Below are positions 22,363 through 33,713 of a stretch of DNA of 64,000 nucleotides, piece by piece. The notes beneath the pieces were generated by a model, which worked only from the letters and a program-made list of their open reading frames with translations, had not been told where the DNA came from and did not search any database. A program made the position numbers and the translations under genes. Origin of the DNA: Eupeodes corollae (Eukaryota; Arthropoda; Insecta; Diptera; Syrphidae); assembly GCF_945859685.1 (NCBI RefSeq), contig NC_079147.1, positions 61,844,946-61,908,945 on the forward strand. Direction: 5' to 3'. Within the stretch, counting starts at the first letter, position 1. Each line of letters begins with the position of its first letter.

Positions 22363-25178
22363 TAACAAAATGTATTTTAAACCTATTTATAGTTATTATA
22401 GAAATTCGTTCCCGGAATATAGCTCGTAAAAAAAAGTAGCTATAGATATTTCAAACAAACTTATTTCAAAATCCTCGGCTGATACCGTAAATGCATTAAA
22501 ACAGTATTTGGCAGTGTGCGGTTTAAGGTGTTGAAATACGAATTTGTAATAAGTTATCAGGCCTATCATATTAAATAATGTAAACATAATTTTATTTGAC
22601 AAAAAGTTGTTAAGGTTTAATGTGAATTCTTCTCTACATGATAAAATTAAGAACTTATTAAGGGATTCCTCTCGGTTCTGAACTTGAACCTAAACCTTTT
22701 AATATTAATGTGCTTAAACTGATAATCTTAGAAATGAAAATAGTAATTTATCAAACTGTTAACTTTTTCGACACTAAAAAGGAAAGAGTTTAGGAAAGTT
22801 AAACTGCATATTTTAACTTGGAAAATCGGTTTATCACAAAATACGTTTTTGAATGTCTCAAAAGGTTAATAGAAATAATTTACTATTGACCACTAAATTA
22901 AAACTCTTAGATGTGTTTCCGTAACAATTTTCTTTAAGCATAATATAGTTAGTAATAGTCGCATGTTAAATAAGTTGTAAATTTTAGCGCAAGCATTTAC
23001 TATTATTATAGCTCTATAAAACTCAACTTGCATTAAAATATGTCCTAACTTCAATATAACACAATAAAAATAAACAAAATCCTTTTATTCACTCAGCTGA
23101 ATAAAAACTCTGCGCAGATTCTGAAACCGTCTATAGATGTTATGTTTTAGCTTCTATAGAGCTTTAACCTGTTGTATTCAACAGCGTATATAAACAACAA
23201 ATAATAAAAAGAAGCTTTCAGGAGCTAAACATTTTCATAGATACTTTTTTGGCACAAACACACGACGACGGCAAAACAAAAAACAGGATTGTGATTTGTG
23301 ATCTCTAGATAGAAAAATACAAAAGGTTTTTCTCTTAGACTCATATTTTTCTTGTTTTGTAGGTTAAGTATAGACCAAGGCAACTAGTGGTGTTTGCTTG
23401 ATAAAGAAGGACGAACATTTCTATGTAGTATAGAAAAGCCCAATTCAAGAGCTTAATGCCATCTTTAAGGATGAGTTTAACACTTTAGTGTATCAAAAGT
23501 CGCGTAGGAGTTATTTTTGAGAAAAAAAAACACCAGAAAGAAGAAATATTTCTCGGGAATTAATGGCTCGGTTGTTGGCCCGTTTTGAACTTTTCCATAA
23601 ATCTTTATGAGATGGTTGATTATGATTATTTTCAGGAACCGAATAAAATCGTATCGATTGGTAGAAAGGAAGTTTGGCAAACAATAAAATAATTGCCTGT
23701 GATTGACACATTTTTGAAAGGAAACAAACACAATATGTCAACATTAATTAATCCGACAAAAGGCCTTGTTTCAATATTTTGACAAGGGGCTAATGATTGT
23801 TCGGCTTCGGCGATAAGTTTTCAAACTTATTTTAATAAAATATATAAATGGTTCTTTGCAGTTCGTAATGAAAATTTTCACTCGATCTTTTTTTCCAGGA
23901 ATGAATAAGTATGAAAAAAAGAAACCCTAAACCTCGTTCTTTCGTAGTAAAATGATTAATCATTATATAGGGAGGGAGGTGTATAGTCTGTCCCGTTCGG
24001 TATAGCCTATCTAGATAGGTGCCTTACCTACTATATGGCTTAAGGTAGATAGAATCAAGTTCATTTGTGGTGGCTGGGTAAGTCGTGGGTGTAAAGATGA
24101 TGATTTATTACAATGGGGTTAATACACAAAGCTGTTAAATGGGCAGTGTGTAGTGTAGTAGGTCTATGCAGAGGAATAAGAACAGGAAGACCCTTTTGGC
24201 GCGATGATCGATTGACTGTCATGAATTCCTAAGGATTACAGTTGTAAGAATGTGAATTGAACATGGATTTAGTTGGGTTTGAGTTCCAAAACCAAAAAAG
24301 AAAAATTACACTGTACACGGTAACCGGATGAATATGTCAGAAGTTTAAAGATTGTAAAAGTATATAATTGACACTTTGACACATTTTGGGTTTTATTAAT
24401 TAATTGTTTAAAAAAATGGTTATATCATAATCATTTGAAAAACATGGTACAGTTTTATGTTCAAATAACGTTGAACATTTAAAATTTATTGGATATAATG
24501 TTTTTGTTTAAACTTTAGTAATATGGGGCGTGTATTTAATCTGATTAAGTGAATATTATTTACATAAACTGTTTGCTTGCTTTTTTAAGTATTGCTTGTT
24601 AGGTCTTTTGTTGTTATCTACCCAAAAACATAAAGTGGTTTTAAAAAATACTTAATCAAGCATATAATAAGGGTAATCTTGTTCAAATAAAAACACGCTT
24701 GACACTAATATGTATATTTGAGATATTAATTGTTTACATAATATTGTTTTTAAAATTAAACTAAAGCTGTGTAAATAAAACTCATGAATGTTTTTTCATT
24801 TGTATAAACATCAGTCAGTCGGCCGATCGGCCGGTTAGTGTTAAGATTTTAATCTATTTTAGTTTTCTTAAGCCAATTACAGAAAAGGAACTATGTTTAT
24901 GTATGGCATCATCATAAAGGATATTCTTACGACATATGCATGAAATGTTACTACTGCTCTTCCATATTTTGCTGTATAACAATCATCCTTAAAGTGTTAT
25001 ACTATTAATTTATATGGACTTTTATTTCAATACAAAAATATGTATTTATGTTTTATACGAAATCATAATGGGCATATGGTCGTCTACCACAGTTGATAAA
25101 ATATGAGCTTATGTTAAAGGGTGGTTACATTTTAAGGGCCCTTGTTAATTTTGAATAAAACACAAATCATTTAGGAAA
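22363..25178. other. No gene recognised
   Basis: AT-rich DNA. The only notable point is a 14-bp GC palindrome at 24,820-24,833. Two overlapping minus-strand frames at 23.5-23.7 kb show no motif. Confidence 0.5.
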
Positions 25179-25182
25179 TTAA

Positions 25183-27390
25183 CCCGAGCAGTGCTGCAAT
25201 TATTTTTTTCGAGTTTTGTTATGAAACTTTCAGGGATTGTGCATTGGGGTTTTTAGAGCCTAAATATAACAATTTTTTGATTGAACCTTTTCAGGTAACA
25301 AAGTTAAGACCATCTTTGAAGTGTAACCACGTGGTCATGATAGCACCAGTACGGTCTGTATATTTATTTTTTTTAATGATAACACAAAGGTAAACATTGC
25401 ATTTTTTACAATATGTGCTCATAACACTTTTGCAGTTATCTCCTGCACAGCGTCTTTGCTTCTCAAGCGGGCTTACAGAATTATCAGTTCTATCAAACCG
25501 AATATTCATAATTATACCATCTTCATTTCGTTTTCTTCTTGGGCCAGGTTGGTTTGGGGGCTCGCCGTAGTGCGCGCAGTAGTAAACCGCAATGGACCTT
25601 TTGAACTCTAATTGCGATAAGGGTTTAGTTCCTCTTTGCAACTGCCAGGCATTGTTTACTGCCACATCGATTAGCCATGTGAAAATAGAGCTCCACCTTT
25701 TTTTTCCACGGTAAGATATGCGATGGTTATTTACATTTTGATCTAGGCGATCAACTCCACACATGTATTTGTTGTACTCCGTTTTTTCACACGGCCGAAC
25801 TATGCTGATTTTTTTTCCAGCTTCTCTGGAATAGCGAGATGCTGTTGAAGTTGGACGAGGCGCATAACATGTCGAGGCAATTCAAACAACAGAGTTGTTA
25901 ACCCATTTTGTAATTTGTATACCCGTTTCTTTCATTTTTTTTATTTATATGATCCACGAGGCATTTTTTTTATTTTGTTTTAATGCCCTAAAGGGCAAAT
26001 TGAAGGAATTCGATTTTCCCTTATGGTTCCTCTGCCCATTATAACCTCCTGCTTTCAAATAAGCGAGGAATGGACAACCGGTAAACAAATTATCAAATTA
26101 AAATGAAAACGGAAGACTTCGAATATCTTCAGGAAAGTCATCTATCATTGATAAGAGGGGTGCAGAGCATTTACCAAAGCGTTCTTCATACTTCTGGTTC
26201 GATCGAGGATTTTTACCTTGATAAATCTCAAAATTTACCATATATCCGGATGGAGTACAAAGTGACCGACCTTATAGCCAAATCTTATTGGCTTACCTTT
26301 TATACATTTTTTGCACTCATGTCGTCCATAATAAGCAATCATGCTCTCATCGAATGATAAATGTTGAGTTGGGTGAAAATTTTTGCCTTAAGGTGGTCTG
26401 TTATGGGTCGAAACTTCCAAAGTTTGTCTTTATTTTCTTGCGGTGCAGCTAAGCTCGGTTCGAAATGAAGACAGCGAAGGATTTCCTCAAATCTTGCGCG
26501 ACGCATCGGTTTCAAGTCATTCCGAAGATCGTCCGAACCACTCCAGTATCCTTTATAGCTAGGAATTGAGTTGTAGCCAGTCACCATTAGAATGCCAAGG
26601 AAAGTTCACAGACTGAAAATTTCTGAATCGGCTTGCCATCTTTTTTTACCGCATATCTTGCTGAACAATCGCTGTTGTGTTCCAATAACTCGTCATCAAA
26701 AAAACGCTCAAATTGTTGGTGAGGCTGATAATCCCGGTAGTCATCATAGTTTGACTCAGGAAATATTGGGATCCCAGAACTTGACTTGTCGTTTGTCCAT
26801 GTAAACTTTGTTGCTTTATTGGATAAAGGTAAAGTAACATCTGAGGGAACGGGAATAATTTTTCTCAGTCGATTAGCTATAGGTTGAATAAAATGGCTTC
26901 CCGTTTCTTCATCGGTTGAACTTCCTGCCTCTATTCTCAGCACCTCGGTAACTTCAGCTGATTGATCAATAGAAGAACTTAGTTTAGACTCCTCCAAAAC
27001 ATTTGCAAGGACACTTTCAATTTCTTGGTCCAAAACAGGTAGGTCTTGAAGTGGAAAAGCGTCAATGTGCTGGCCATTTTTCATAACCAGTTCACAACTA
27101 GCTCTCGATTGGTTCCCGTTGAGATCATCAATTGTTTCGACTTCATTTTCAACAGCATCATCCTCGCGCGCTTATATTACCTTCTTCACCGGGTGGTTCA
27201 ATAAAAATACCTTCTATCATATCATCAAAAGTATTATCATCATCAATCATCTGCTCCACGTAGTCCATTACATCTTTCAACGATAATTTAATAAGCAAAA
27301 TTTATAAAAATATAAAAAAAAAACTTTTAAAAACGAACTCTATAAGTACCAACGTAACCGTACCCTGGCATTGCCAGCGTGACCGTAGGG
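25183..27390 (-). mobile_element. Decayed piggyBac-type DNA transposon
   Basis: A piggyBac transposase pseudogene fills this region. A TTAA sits at 25,179-25,182, followed by CCCGAGCAGTGCTGCAAT. The other end, reverse-complemented, reads CCCTACGGTCACGCTGGCAATG and is bordered by TTAC (27,391-27,394), one base from TTAA. The terminal match is imperfect, so the ends are tentative. The total of about 2.2 kb fits the family, whose elements insert at TTAA. Confidence 0.65.
25291..27268 (-). pseudogene. piggyBac transposase pseudogene
   Basis: The plausible ATG is at 27,268-27,266 (MDYVEQMIDDDNTFDD). A frameshift occurs near 27,175. Next comes an acidic N-terminal region in a long frame (27,084-26,587), then a block with GYWSGSDDLR and RRARFEEILRCLHF (26,587-26,339). 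Degraded central sequence follows (about 26,339-25,790, with several stops, including FSFYFDNLFTGFPLL-like pieces). The C-terminal frame (25,764-25,291) carries CGVDRLDQNVNNHRISYRGK, which holds the third catalytic Asp of the DDD transposase. It ends with the Cys-rich finger (CAGDNCKS...YCKKCNVYLC) typical of the family. Multiple stops and shifts make it inactive. Confidence 0.88.
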
Positions 27391-27393
27391 TTA
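27355..27393. repeat. Imperfect hairpin at the piggyBac right border
   Basis: TAACCGTACCCTGGCA and TGCCAGCGTGACCGTAGGG form an imperfect palindrome around 27,374. A similar motif in inverted orientation, TTACCGTATGGTCACGCTAG, starts at 27,761. Confidence 0.6.
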
Positions 27394-27394
27394 C

Positions 27395-27900
27395 ACCTTC
27401 AATAAAACCTTAAAAACTACAATAAAAACTATTTTTTTTTCAAAAAAAATAAAAAATTACTAACTTAGGAAAGAACAGGTTTTTGTCTTTCGATTGATGC
27501 ACATATGACAGGTATACCCATCAGAATAGTATTAAAAATTCCAAACTTGCTTTTGATTATCTGCCATATTGCACTTTTTTGTAGGCTGAAAAAAAATCTG
27601 AATTTCAAACAATTCACTCTTTTGAAATATATGAAGCAACTGACACAAAAGCAAAAGAAAATCATGTTCACAGTCGTGAAGAATATAAAACCGCCTGCTT
27701 TGATCATTTATGTCAGTTAAAAATTTAAATAAACGATTTTTTTCATAACTATATTGAATGTTACCGTATGGTCACGCTAGCACAACCCGGGTTTCTTTTT
27801 ATTATTATTATGATAAAAGTCGTATGGTACAATAAAGCATACAAGACAATATCGGCATAATGGCTGCTGTGTTCTCAGTTCAAAATTTTCGATAACGCTC
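27395..27900. other. Short AT-rich interval between piggyBac and copia remnants
   Basis: No coding motif is seen. It contains the TIR-like motif at 27,761-27,790, which may be the end of another piggyBac-family insertion. Overlapping frames on both strands at 27.5-27.7 kb appear to be chance. Confidence 0.4.
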
Positions 27901-27904
27901 AGGA

Positions 27905-28928
27905 ATAATTGAGGCTCTATTTCGTTAATGTGCAAAATAGAATCGAAAGGAATTGGATCCTTTTTAATTGCAACAGATGATCGAACAATTGAGCTTAGGA
28001 ATGTGCTTTTTGTTCCGCAATTACAAACCAACTTTATTAAAATACTTAGGAGTGATAACGGGCGGGAATACGTCACCGCTGATTTCTCAAAATACTTGGT
28101 TTTAGAGGGAATTAAGAGACATTTAAGTGTTGAATATACTTCACAGCTAAATGGTGTCGCTTTACGCGCAAATAGAATGATGATAAAGATCGCTAGGTGT
28201 CTTCTTCTCGATAGTAATTTGCCCGATTCCTTGTTGGCGGTTAACACGGCTGTGTACGTACGTTATCGTTCTCCCACAAAATTCCTAGGCCTTAAGACTC
28301 CATATGAAATCTGGCATGGGGCAAAACCATATGTTCGACACCTTCGTGTTTTTGGATATAAGGCATTTACATTAGATAAACGCCCAGGAATGTCTAAATT
28401 CTAAGCCAGAGATGTATAGAATGCGTTATGGTTGGCTACTCCAGTGAGTCCAAAGCATGTAGACTCTTAGACCCCAAGACAAGGACTGTTTGTAATTGTA
28501 GAGACATAAAATTTGTAGAAAATTCTATACAGATTGGACAGGGAAAACAAGGATCTTGTGCTTCTGAATTTGAAAGATAGTGAGCCCATAGGAAAAGGAA
28601 ACTTTCGAGATTAGAAGATTCTTTTAAGACAGATTGTGGGGAAAATGATAACGTGGATCCGATGATGACGATGACAACGATGCTGAAGATGATGACAGTG
28701 TTGCAGAGGATAGTGAAAAAGTTCCAGAGGTTGAGAACAATGATGAGGGGCTGACACCAATTTTGCAGATGAGAGTGACGAGGTTGGTGAGAATGACGAC
28801 TATGTTGCAGAAATTGATAATGTTTCGGCCGATAATGATGAAGAGAGCGTTGCTTTAATTGATGATGATGAAGATTATGAGGGGTCGGCAGGTGATACAA
28901 GAAGTCTTAAGCCACGTTGGAAGAAAAT
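27905..28928 (+). pseudogene. Ty1/copia pol remnant, left part (protease-integrase)
   Basis: The frame 27,928-28,404 begins with KIESKGIGSFLIATDDRTIE then LRNVLFVPQLQTN, the segment after the copia protease. It jumps directly to LRSDNGREYV (second integrase catalytic Asp), so the zinc finger and first Asp are deleted. PYEIWHGAKPYVRHLRVFGY, the usual end of the integrase core, follows. After 28,405 a shifted frame gives GYSSESKACRLLDPKTR, then a GAT-rich stretch coding for an acidic linker (about 28,640-28,890). Sequence stops at 28,928 where a Ty3/gypsy element begins; the rest resumes at 33,714. Confidence 0.85.
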
Positions 28929-29208
28929 TGTAGTGTATAGAGAATGTGTTTATTGTATACAGTACCTATATTTATATTTGCTTCTTACATAAATACTTCT
29001 ATTAAAGACATACTACTATATCTTTGTATATACTACTACTATATTAATATCATATAATGTAATGAGAGTGTCTAACACTCAGTAAGCCCCACTTGCTAAT
29101 AGTCGCTCTAACTTGTAACATCATTTGTATTACCTATTTAATTATACATTATTCTACAATAAATTTAAGTTGAATTAAGCTGGTTGCATTTAATTTCCAA
29201 CAAACACA
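28929..29208 (+). repeat. 5' LTR of Ty3/gypsy element
   Basis: 280 bp starting TGTAGTGTATAG and ending CCAACAAACACA. It pairs with 33,434-33,713 at a constant offset of 4,505 with no mismatch found by eye. Confidence 0.95.
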
Positions 29209-29214
29209 ATAAAT

Positions 29215-29227
29215 TGGCGACGAGGAC
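29215..29227 (+). promoter_or_regulatory. Primer-binding site, tRNA-Ser type
   Basis: TGGCGACGAGGAC begins 6 bp after the 5' LTR. The first 12 bases complement the 3' end of eukaryotic tRNA-Ser(GCU), whose acceptor strand ends CCTCGTCG plus CCA. The tRNA would prime minus-strand DNA synthesis. tRNA-Ser priming is known for mag-type elements; the match is from recalled tRNA sequence. Confidence 0.7.
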
Positions 29228-29293
29228 TTTTTATTTTAAAGTGTTTAAGCTTTGCCACTCGAATTTAAAGATCTAAAAAAAAAAATATAAAAA

Positions 29294-30311
29294 ATGACCG
29301 AAAAACTATTAGTCGAACAATTTTCCGAATTGTTAAGAAGACAACAGTCTTGGATGGAAACGGTTATTAAAGATCAAAAAGAGATTGTAAATAAAGTCTT
29401 AATTAAATCATCGAGTGCAGAAGGTGGTGCAAGTGCGATAAGTGCAGTTCCAGCGTTTGCTAAGTTCGATAAAACTAAGCAGACTTGGAAGTCTTATCTG
29501 AATCAGTTAAACCAGCATTTCAGTGCGTACAGTGTGACCGAAGACAACCAAAAAAGAGCATTTTTTCTTTCATGGGCAGGCACAGATTTGTATGATCTCA
29601 CACAAAATTTATTTTCGGGAAAAAAGATAGAAGAAGAGACATATGAGACAATCGTAGAGAAATTGACAGAACATTTTGCAGAAAGAACCCATGTGCTTGC
29701 CGCTCGTTTTAGTTTTTTTTCAAATGCGCATGAAAGAAGGGCAAAAGTATGCGGAATGGTTAGCGGATTTGCGTGGTGCCGCTAGAGACTGTAATTTTGT
29801 ATGTGAAAAGACAACGTGTAAAGAACCATTCGTTGACAATTTATTACGGGATATTATAGTTCTCCATTCACCACATGATGTAGTTCGATCCGCTGCTTTA
29901 CAAAAACCTAACCCAACTTTGGCAGACGTATATGCTATAGCTGAAACGTATGAATCTACCCAAAAATCGGTGCTCGCTATTAAAGGAGATTCTTCGGGTC
30001 AAGTTCATCAAGTAAATTTTTCAAAAAACTGTAGATCGCGCTCGCGTTCCAAATCGTGTTCTTCTCGAAAACCAAATAATAATTTTCAATCTGCTCAAAG
30101 AAATCAAGACGTTTCGCGCTCATGCCCTGGTTGTAATCGCAATGCTACTTGTCGTGTATGTGGACAGATAGGTCACATTTCCTCCGTGTGTCGTGACAAA
30201 ACAAAAAATAATGTCGGGAAAATACAAAATAAAAACCAGAATCGACAACCAGCATTTATACCATTGAAGCTGTTCAAGGGACCTCAGACAATGTCATTTG
30301 CCATCAAATGA
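29294..30311 (+). pseudogene. gag of Ty3/gypsy element, one frameshift
   Basis: Structural protein that would form the particle and bind RNA. The first frame starts at ATG 29,294 (MTEKLLVEQFSELLRRQQSW) and leaves register at a run of eight T (29,713-29,720). The correct continuation is in the +2 frame (29,676-30,311), with GQKYAEWLADLRGAARDCNF then TLADVYAIAETYES. An Arg/Ser-rich patch follows, and then the zinc knuckle CRVCGQIGHISSVC, a perfect CX2CX4HX4C. A single-base change in the T run accounts for the break. The stop at 30,309-30,311 overlaps the pol ATG at 30,308. The break could be a real mutation or a homopolymer sequencing error. Confidence 0.9.
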
Positions 30312-33300
30312 AGCAGGAAGGGAAGGTATTATTTGTGTCTTTTGTTATAAACGGTATCTCTTTACAGTTCCAGCTTGATACCGGAGCAACGTGTTCCATG
30401 ATTGGTCTCAAAGCATATAGGCAGCTAGGTGAACCTGAATTAAAACATACAAACCAAATTTTAAAAGCGTATGGAAACCAACTTGTCCCTATTAAAGGAG
30501 CTACCTGTGTGAGCGTTAGCTGGAAAAATAATGTCCACAAGTTGCCGTTGATAGTAACCGATATGGAGGAAGGTTCAAGTATCATGGGAATGGATTGGTT
30601 TCAAACACTAAAATTTTCGATAAGCTGTGGCAATATGATTGAGGAACCATCTACGTTGCTGGCTGCTGCTCCAAATGCTAACTTGGATAAAATGGTAAGA
30701 GATGTGTGTTCACGATTTCCTGAGGTTTTTTCCCCAGAGCTAGGTTGCTGTAAGGATTTTAAAGCTAAATTGTTTCTGAAGCCAGGAGCCCGTCCAAAGT
30801 TTTGCAAACCACGTCCCCTTCCTTTTGCCTTAATGGAGCCCGTAAATTCTGAGCTTGATCGTCTTGTTAAAGCTGGCGTATTGATGCCTGTAGATTTCAG
30901 TGAATGGGCAGCAACCATTGTTGTAGTGCAAAAACAGTCAGGCAGCCTCCGAATTTGCGGAGATTTCAAGATAGGTGTGAATCCTCAGCTGGATGTAGCT
31001 AGACATCCGATGCCACGTTTTGAAGAAATATGCCATAAGTTGAAAGGGGGCCAGCATTTCACTATAATTGACCTTTCTGAAGCGTACTTTCAGGTTGCCG
31101 TTCACGATGATTCAAAGCCTATACTGGTTATAAATACGCCTTTTGGACTCCTACGTTTTGAGAGGTTACCACCAGGAGTTGCTAGTGCACCAGGAATTTT
31201 CCAGAGCCTAATCGAACAAGTAATAGGAGAAATGGATCATTGTGCAGCATTTGTTGATGACTTGATTGTCACTGGTCGCAATCCAACTGAGCATTGCCAA
31301 AATTTGGAGGAGCTTTTACACCGTTTTTCTGCCAATGGATTACGCTGCAACATTACGAAATGTAAGTTTGCCCAATCTAGTGTTAGGTACTTCGGACACC
31401 AAATAGATTCTGAAGGAGTAAGTCCATTGGAAGATAGAGTGGAAGCCATTAATAAAATGAAACAACCTACCAATTTAGGAGAGCTGCAAGCTTTTTTAGG
31501 GAAAATAAATTATTATGGGAAGTTTTTAAAGGATTTTTCTTCAAAATCTGCTCCGCTTAATGAGCTTCGAAAGAAATCAGTACCTTTTATATGGACAGAA
31601 CGACAACAAAATGCATTTCAAAGCCTGAAACGCAGTATTGTGGACGCAACCAAACTAGTGCACTTAAGAGATGACTACCCGCTTATACTAGCATGTGATG
31701 CTTCGTCTTATGGTATAGGTGCCGTTTTGCTGCATAGGTATCCTGATAGAACCGAGCGTCCGATTGCTCACGCCTCTAAAACCCTCAATGATTCTCAGAA
31801 AAAATACAGCCAGGTGGAAAAAGAAGCGCTATCAATTATCTTTGGTGTTCAAAAATTTCACCAATATGTTTATGGCAGGCGCTTTGAACTAATAACTGAC
31901 CATAAGCCACTTTTAAGTCTTTTTCATCCACAGAAACAGCTTCCAGTGATGACTGCTCATAGGCTTCAGAGATGGGCCATCATACTAATGGGGTACGAAT
32001 ATTCAATCAGGTATAAGTCAACGCTTGCACATGGTAATGCTGATGCGCTCTCACGTTTACCTGCTGGCTCTGATCAGATGTTTGATAATTCAGAGGCATG
32101 TCTGGAAGCAACGCTGGAGCTGGATGAAGATATTTCAAATTTTCCGTTAAAAGCTAAGCTTATTGCAAAAATGACACTAAAGGATCCAGTTCTTAAAAAG
32201 ATTCTAGAATTTGTTGAAACAGGTTGGCCAGAAACCTCAAAAAACTTGGAACCTTCTCTGAAGGCATACTTTGCTCGGAGGTTTGCTCTTTCGTTTCACA
32301 ATGGAGTTCTTGTTTATCAAACAAATCATATCAGAGTTGTTATACCTTCTTGTTTGCAGGACCGAGTTTTCAAACTATTACATGCCGGACATTGGGGAGT
32401 TGTGAGGACCAAGCAACTTTCACGCCTTCATTGCTGGTGGCCAGCCTTGGATGAGTACATTGAGAGGAGCATAAGCCAATGTGAGCCTTGTCAACAAAAC
32501 AGTAGTAGCCCGAAACAGGAATTCGCCAGCTGGCCAACTCCTCAAAATGCTTGGAGTAGAGTACATGTACTTTGCTGGTCCATTTTTGAATCGTATGCAC
32601 TTTATTTGCTTAGATGCCCTGAGTAACTTTCCGTATGTTGTCGAAATGGGGTCAACGACATCTGAGACAACAATAAAAGCTCTTCAAACTATATTCGCTA
32701 TCGAAGGTTTGCCAGAGACACTTGTTTCTGATAACGGAAGCCAATTTTCTTCCTCCGTGTTTGCAGAGTTTTGCCATGAATTGGGTATCGTTCACATTAA
32801 AACTGCGCCATTTCATCCAGCTTCAAATGGTGAAGCCGAGAGAATGGTGCGGACGTTTAAAACTGCTATACAAAAACAAATTTCTGAAGGTGTCAATGAA
32901 AGAGATGCTTTATTAACTTTTTTGACTTCTTACAGATCAACACCAAATGTCACAGGCAAGTCACCATCTGAGCTTTTACATGGTCGACCAATGTGTTCCT
33001 TGCTTTCTCAACTGAAGCCGATGTCAAAGCCTGATATCAAAACAGTTTCTGCAAAGTTCCACCCAGAGCAGCAAGTATTTATCCGTAATTACGCCCGAGG
33101 CCCGAAGTGGATTACAGGTGTTGTTCAAACTAAGATCGGGAGGAAGATGTATCAGGTGAAAACGTCAAAAGGCACTGTACGTCGACATCAGAACCAAATG
33201 CGTGGTGTGTTATCTTCAAAAGAATTCGATGCCGGCCAACGTCTAATTGACAACACTAGAACGACAAGTCCGCAGTTGGAAGTTGATAACCGACCTTCTA

Positions 33301-33416
33301 CATCAGTGCCTCCTCAAAGTATTTTAAAGCCAATTGAGTTGAGGAGATCTACCAGGCCATCAAAACCTACCGTCAGATTCCAGTCCACGGAAACACTTAG
33401 AAACAGAAGACGTTGA
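30308..33416 (+). pseudogene. pol of Ty3/gypsy element, frameshift in integrase
   Basis: Polyprotein in one frame for 30,308-32,626. It has an aspartic protease (DTGA at residues 24-27), RT (IIDLSEAY with Asp 255; FVDD at 315-318) and RNase H (ACDASSYGIGAVL with Asp 464, then VEKEAL and TDHKPLL). An integrase zinc domain follows (HAGHWG ... CEPC near residues 690-728). At about 32,565-32,571 the register changes by a net -2 or +1, and integrase continues in the frame ending at 33,416. That part carries LVSDNGSQF (second Asp), NGEAERMVRTF (Glu) and a basic tail. The break falls on the codon region of the first catalytic Asp. No env follows; the stop is 5 bp before the polypurine tract. Confidence 0.93.
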
Positions 33417-33420
33417 AGCT

Positions 33421-33433
33421 AAGAAGGGAGGAG
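33421..33433 (+). promoter_or_regulatory. Polypurine tract
   Basis: AAGAAGGGAGGAG lies immediately before the 3' LTR, the expected plus-strand primer site. Confidence 0.88.
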
Positions 33434-33713
33434 TGTAGTGTATAGAGAATGTGTTTATTGTATACAGTACCTATATTTATATTTGCTTCTTACATAAATA
33501 CTTCTATTAAAGACATACTACTATATCTTTGTATATACTACTACTATATTAATATCATATAATGTAATGAGAGTGTCTAACACTCAGTAAGCCCCACTTG
33601 CTAATAGTCGCTCTAACTTGTAACATCATTTGTATTACCTATTTAATTATACATTATTCTACAATAAATTTAAGTTGAATTAAGCTGGTTGCATTTAATT
33701 TCCAACAAACACA
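33434..33713 (+). repeat. 3' LTR of Ty3/gypsy element
   Basis: A 280-bp TG...CA repeat matching the 5' LTR throughout. Flanked on the right by TGTTAAC, copia sequence. Confidence 0.95.

Larger units (their letters stand above)
28929..33713 (+). mobile_element. Ty3/gypsy LTR retrotransposon, full length, young
   Basis: A complete 4,785-bp element: 5' LTR, primer-binding site, gag, overlapping pol (protease, RT, RNase H, integrase), polypurine tract and 3' LTR. There is no env. The LTRs (TG...CA, 280 bp) show no difference in my reading, so insertion was recent. It sits inside a copia remnant. Two frameshifts, one in gag and one in integrase, disable it as read. Flanking bases (AAAT before, TGTT after) show no target duplication. 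RT sequence and primer type point to a mag-like lineage (inference). Confidence 0.95.

Noticed and set aside
22208..22602. Frames overlapping the right arm of the 222-bp hairpin
   Set aside because: They follow from the palindrome and AT-rich flank; no motif.
23477..23744. Two overlapping minus-strand frames of 84 and 77 codons
   Set aside because: Same DNA in two frames, no recognised domain.
28436..28900. His/Leu/Gln-rich minus-strand frame of 154 codons
   Set aside because: Antisense of the GAT-rich acidic linker of the copia remnant.
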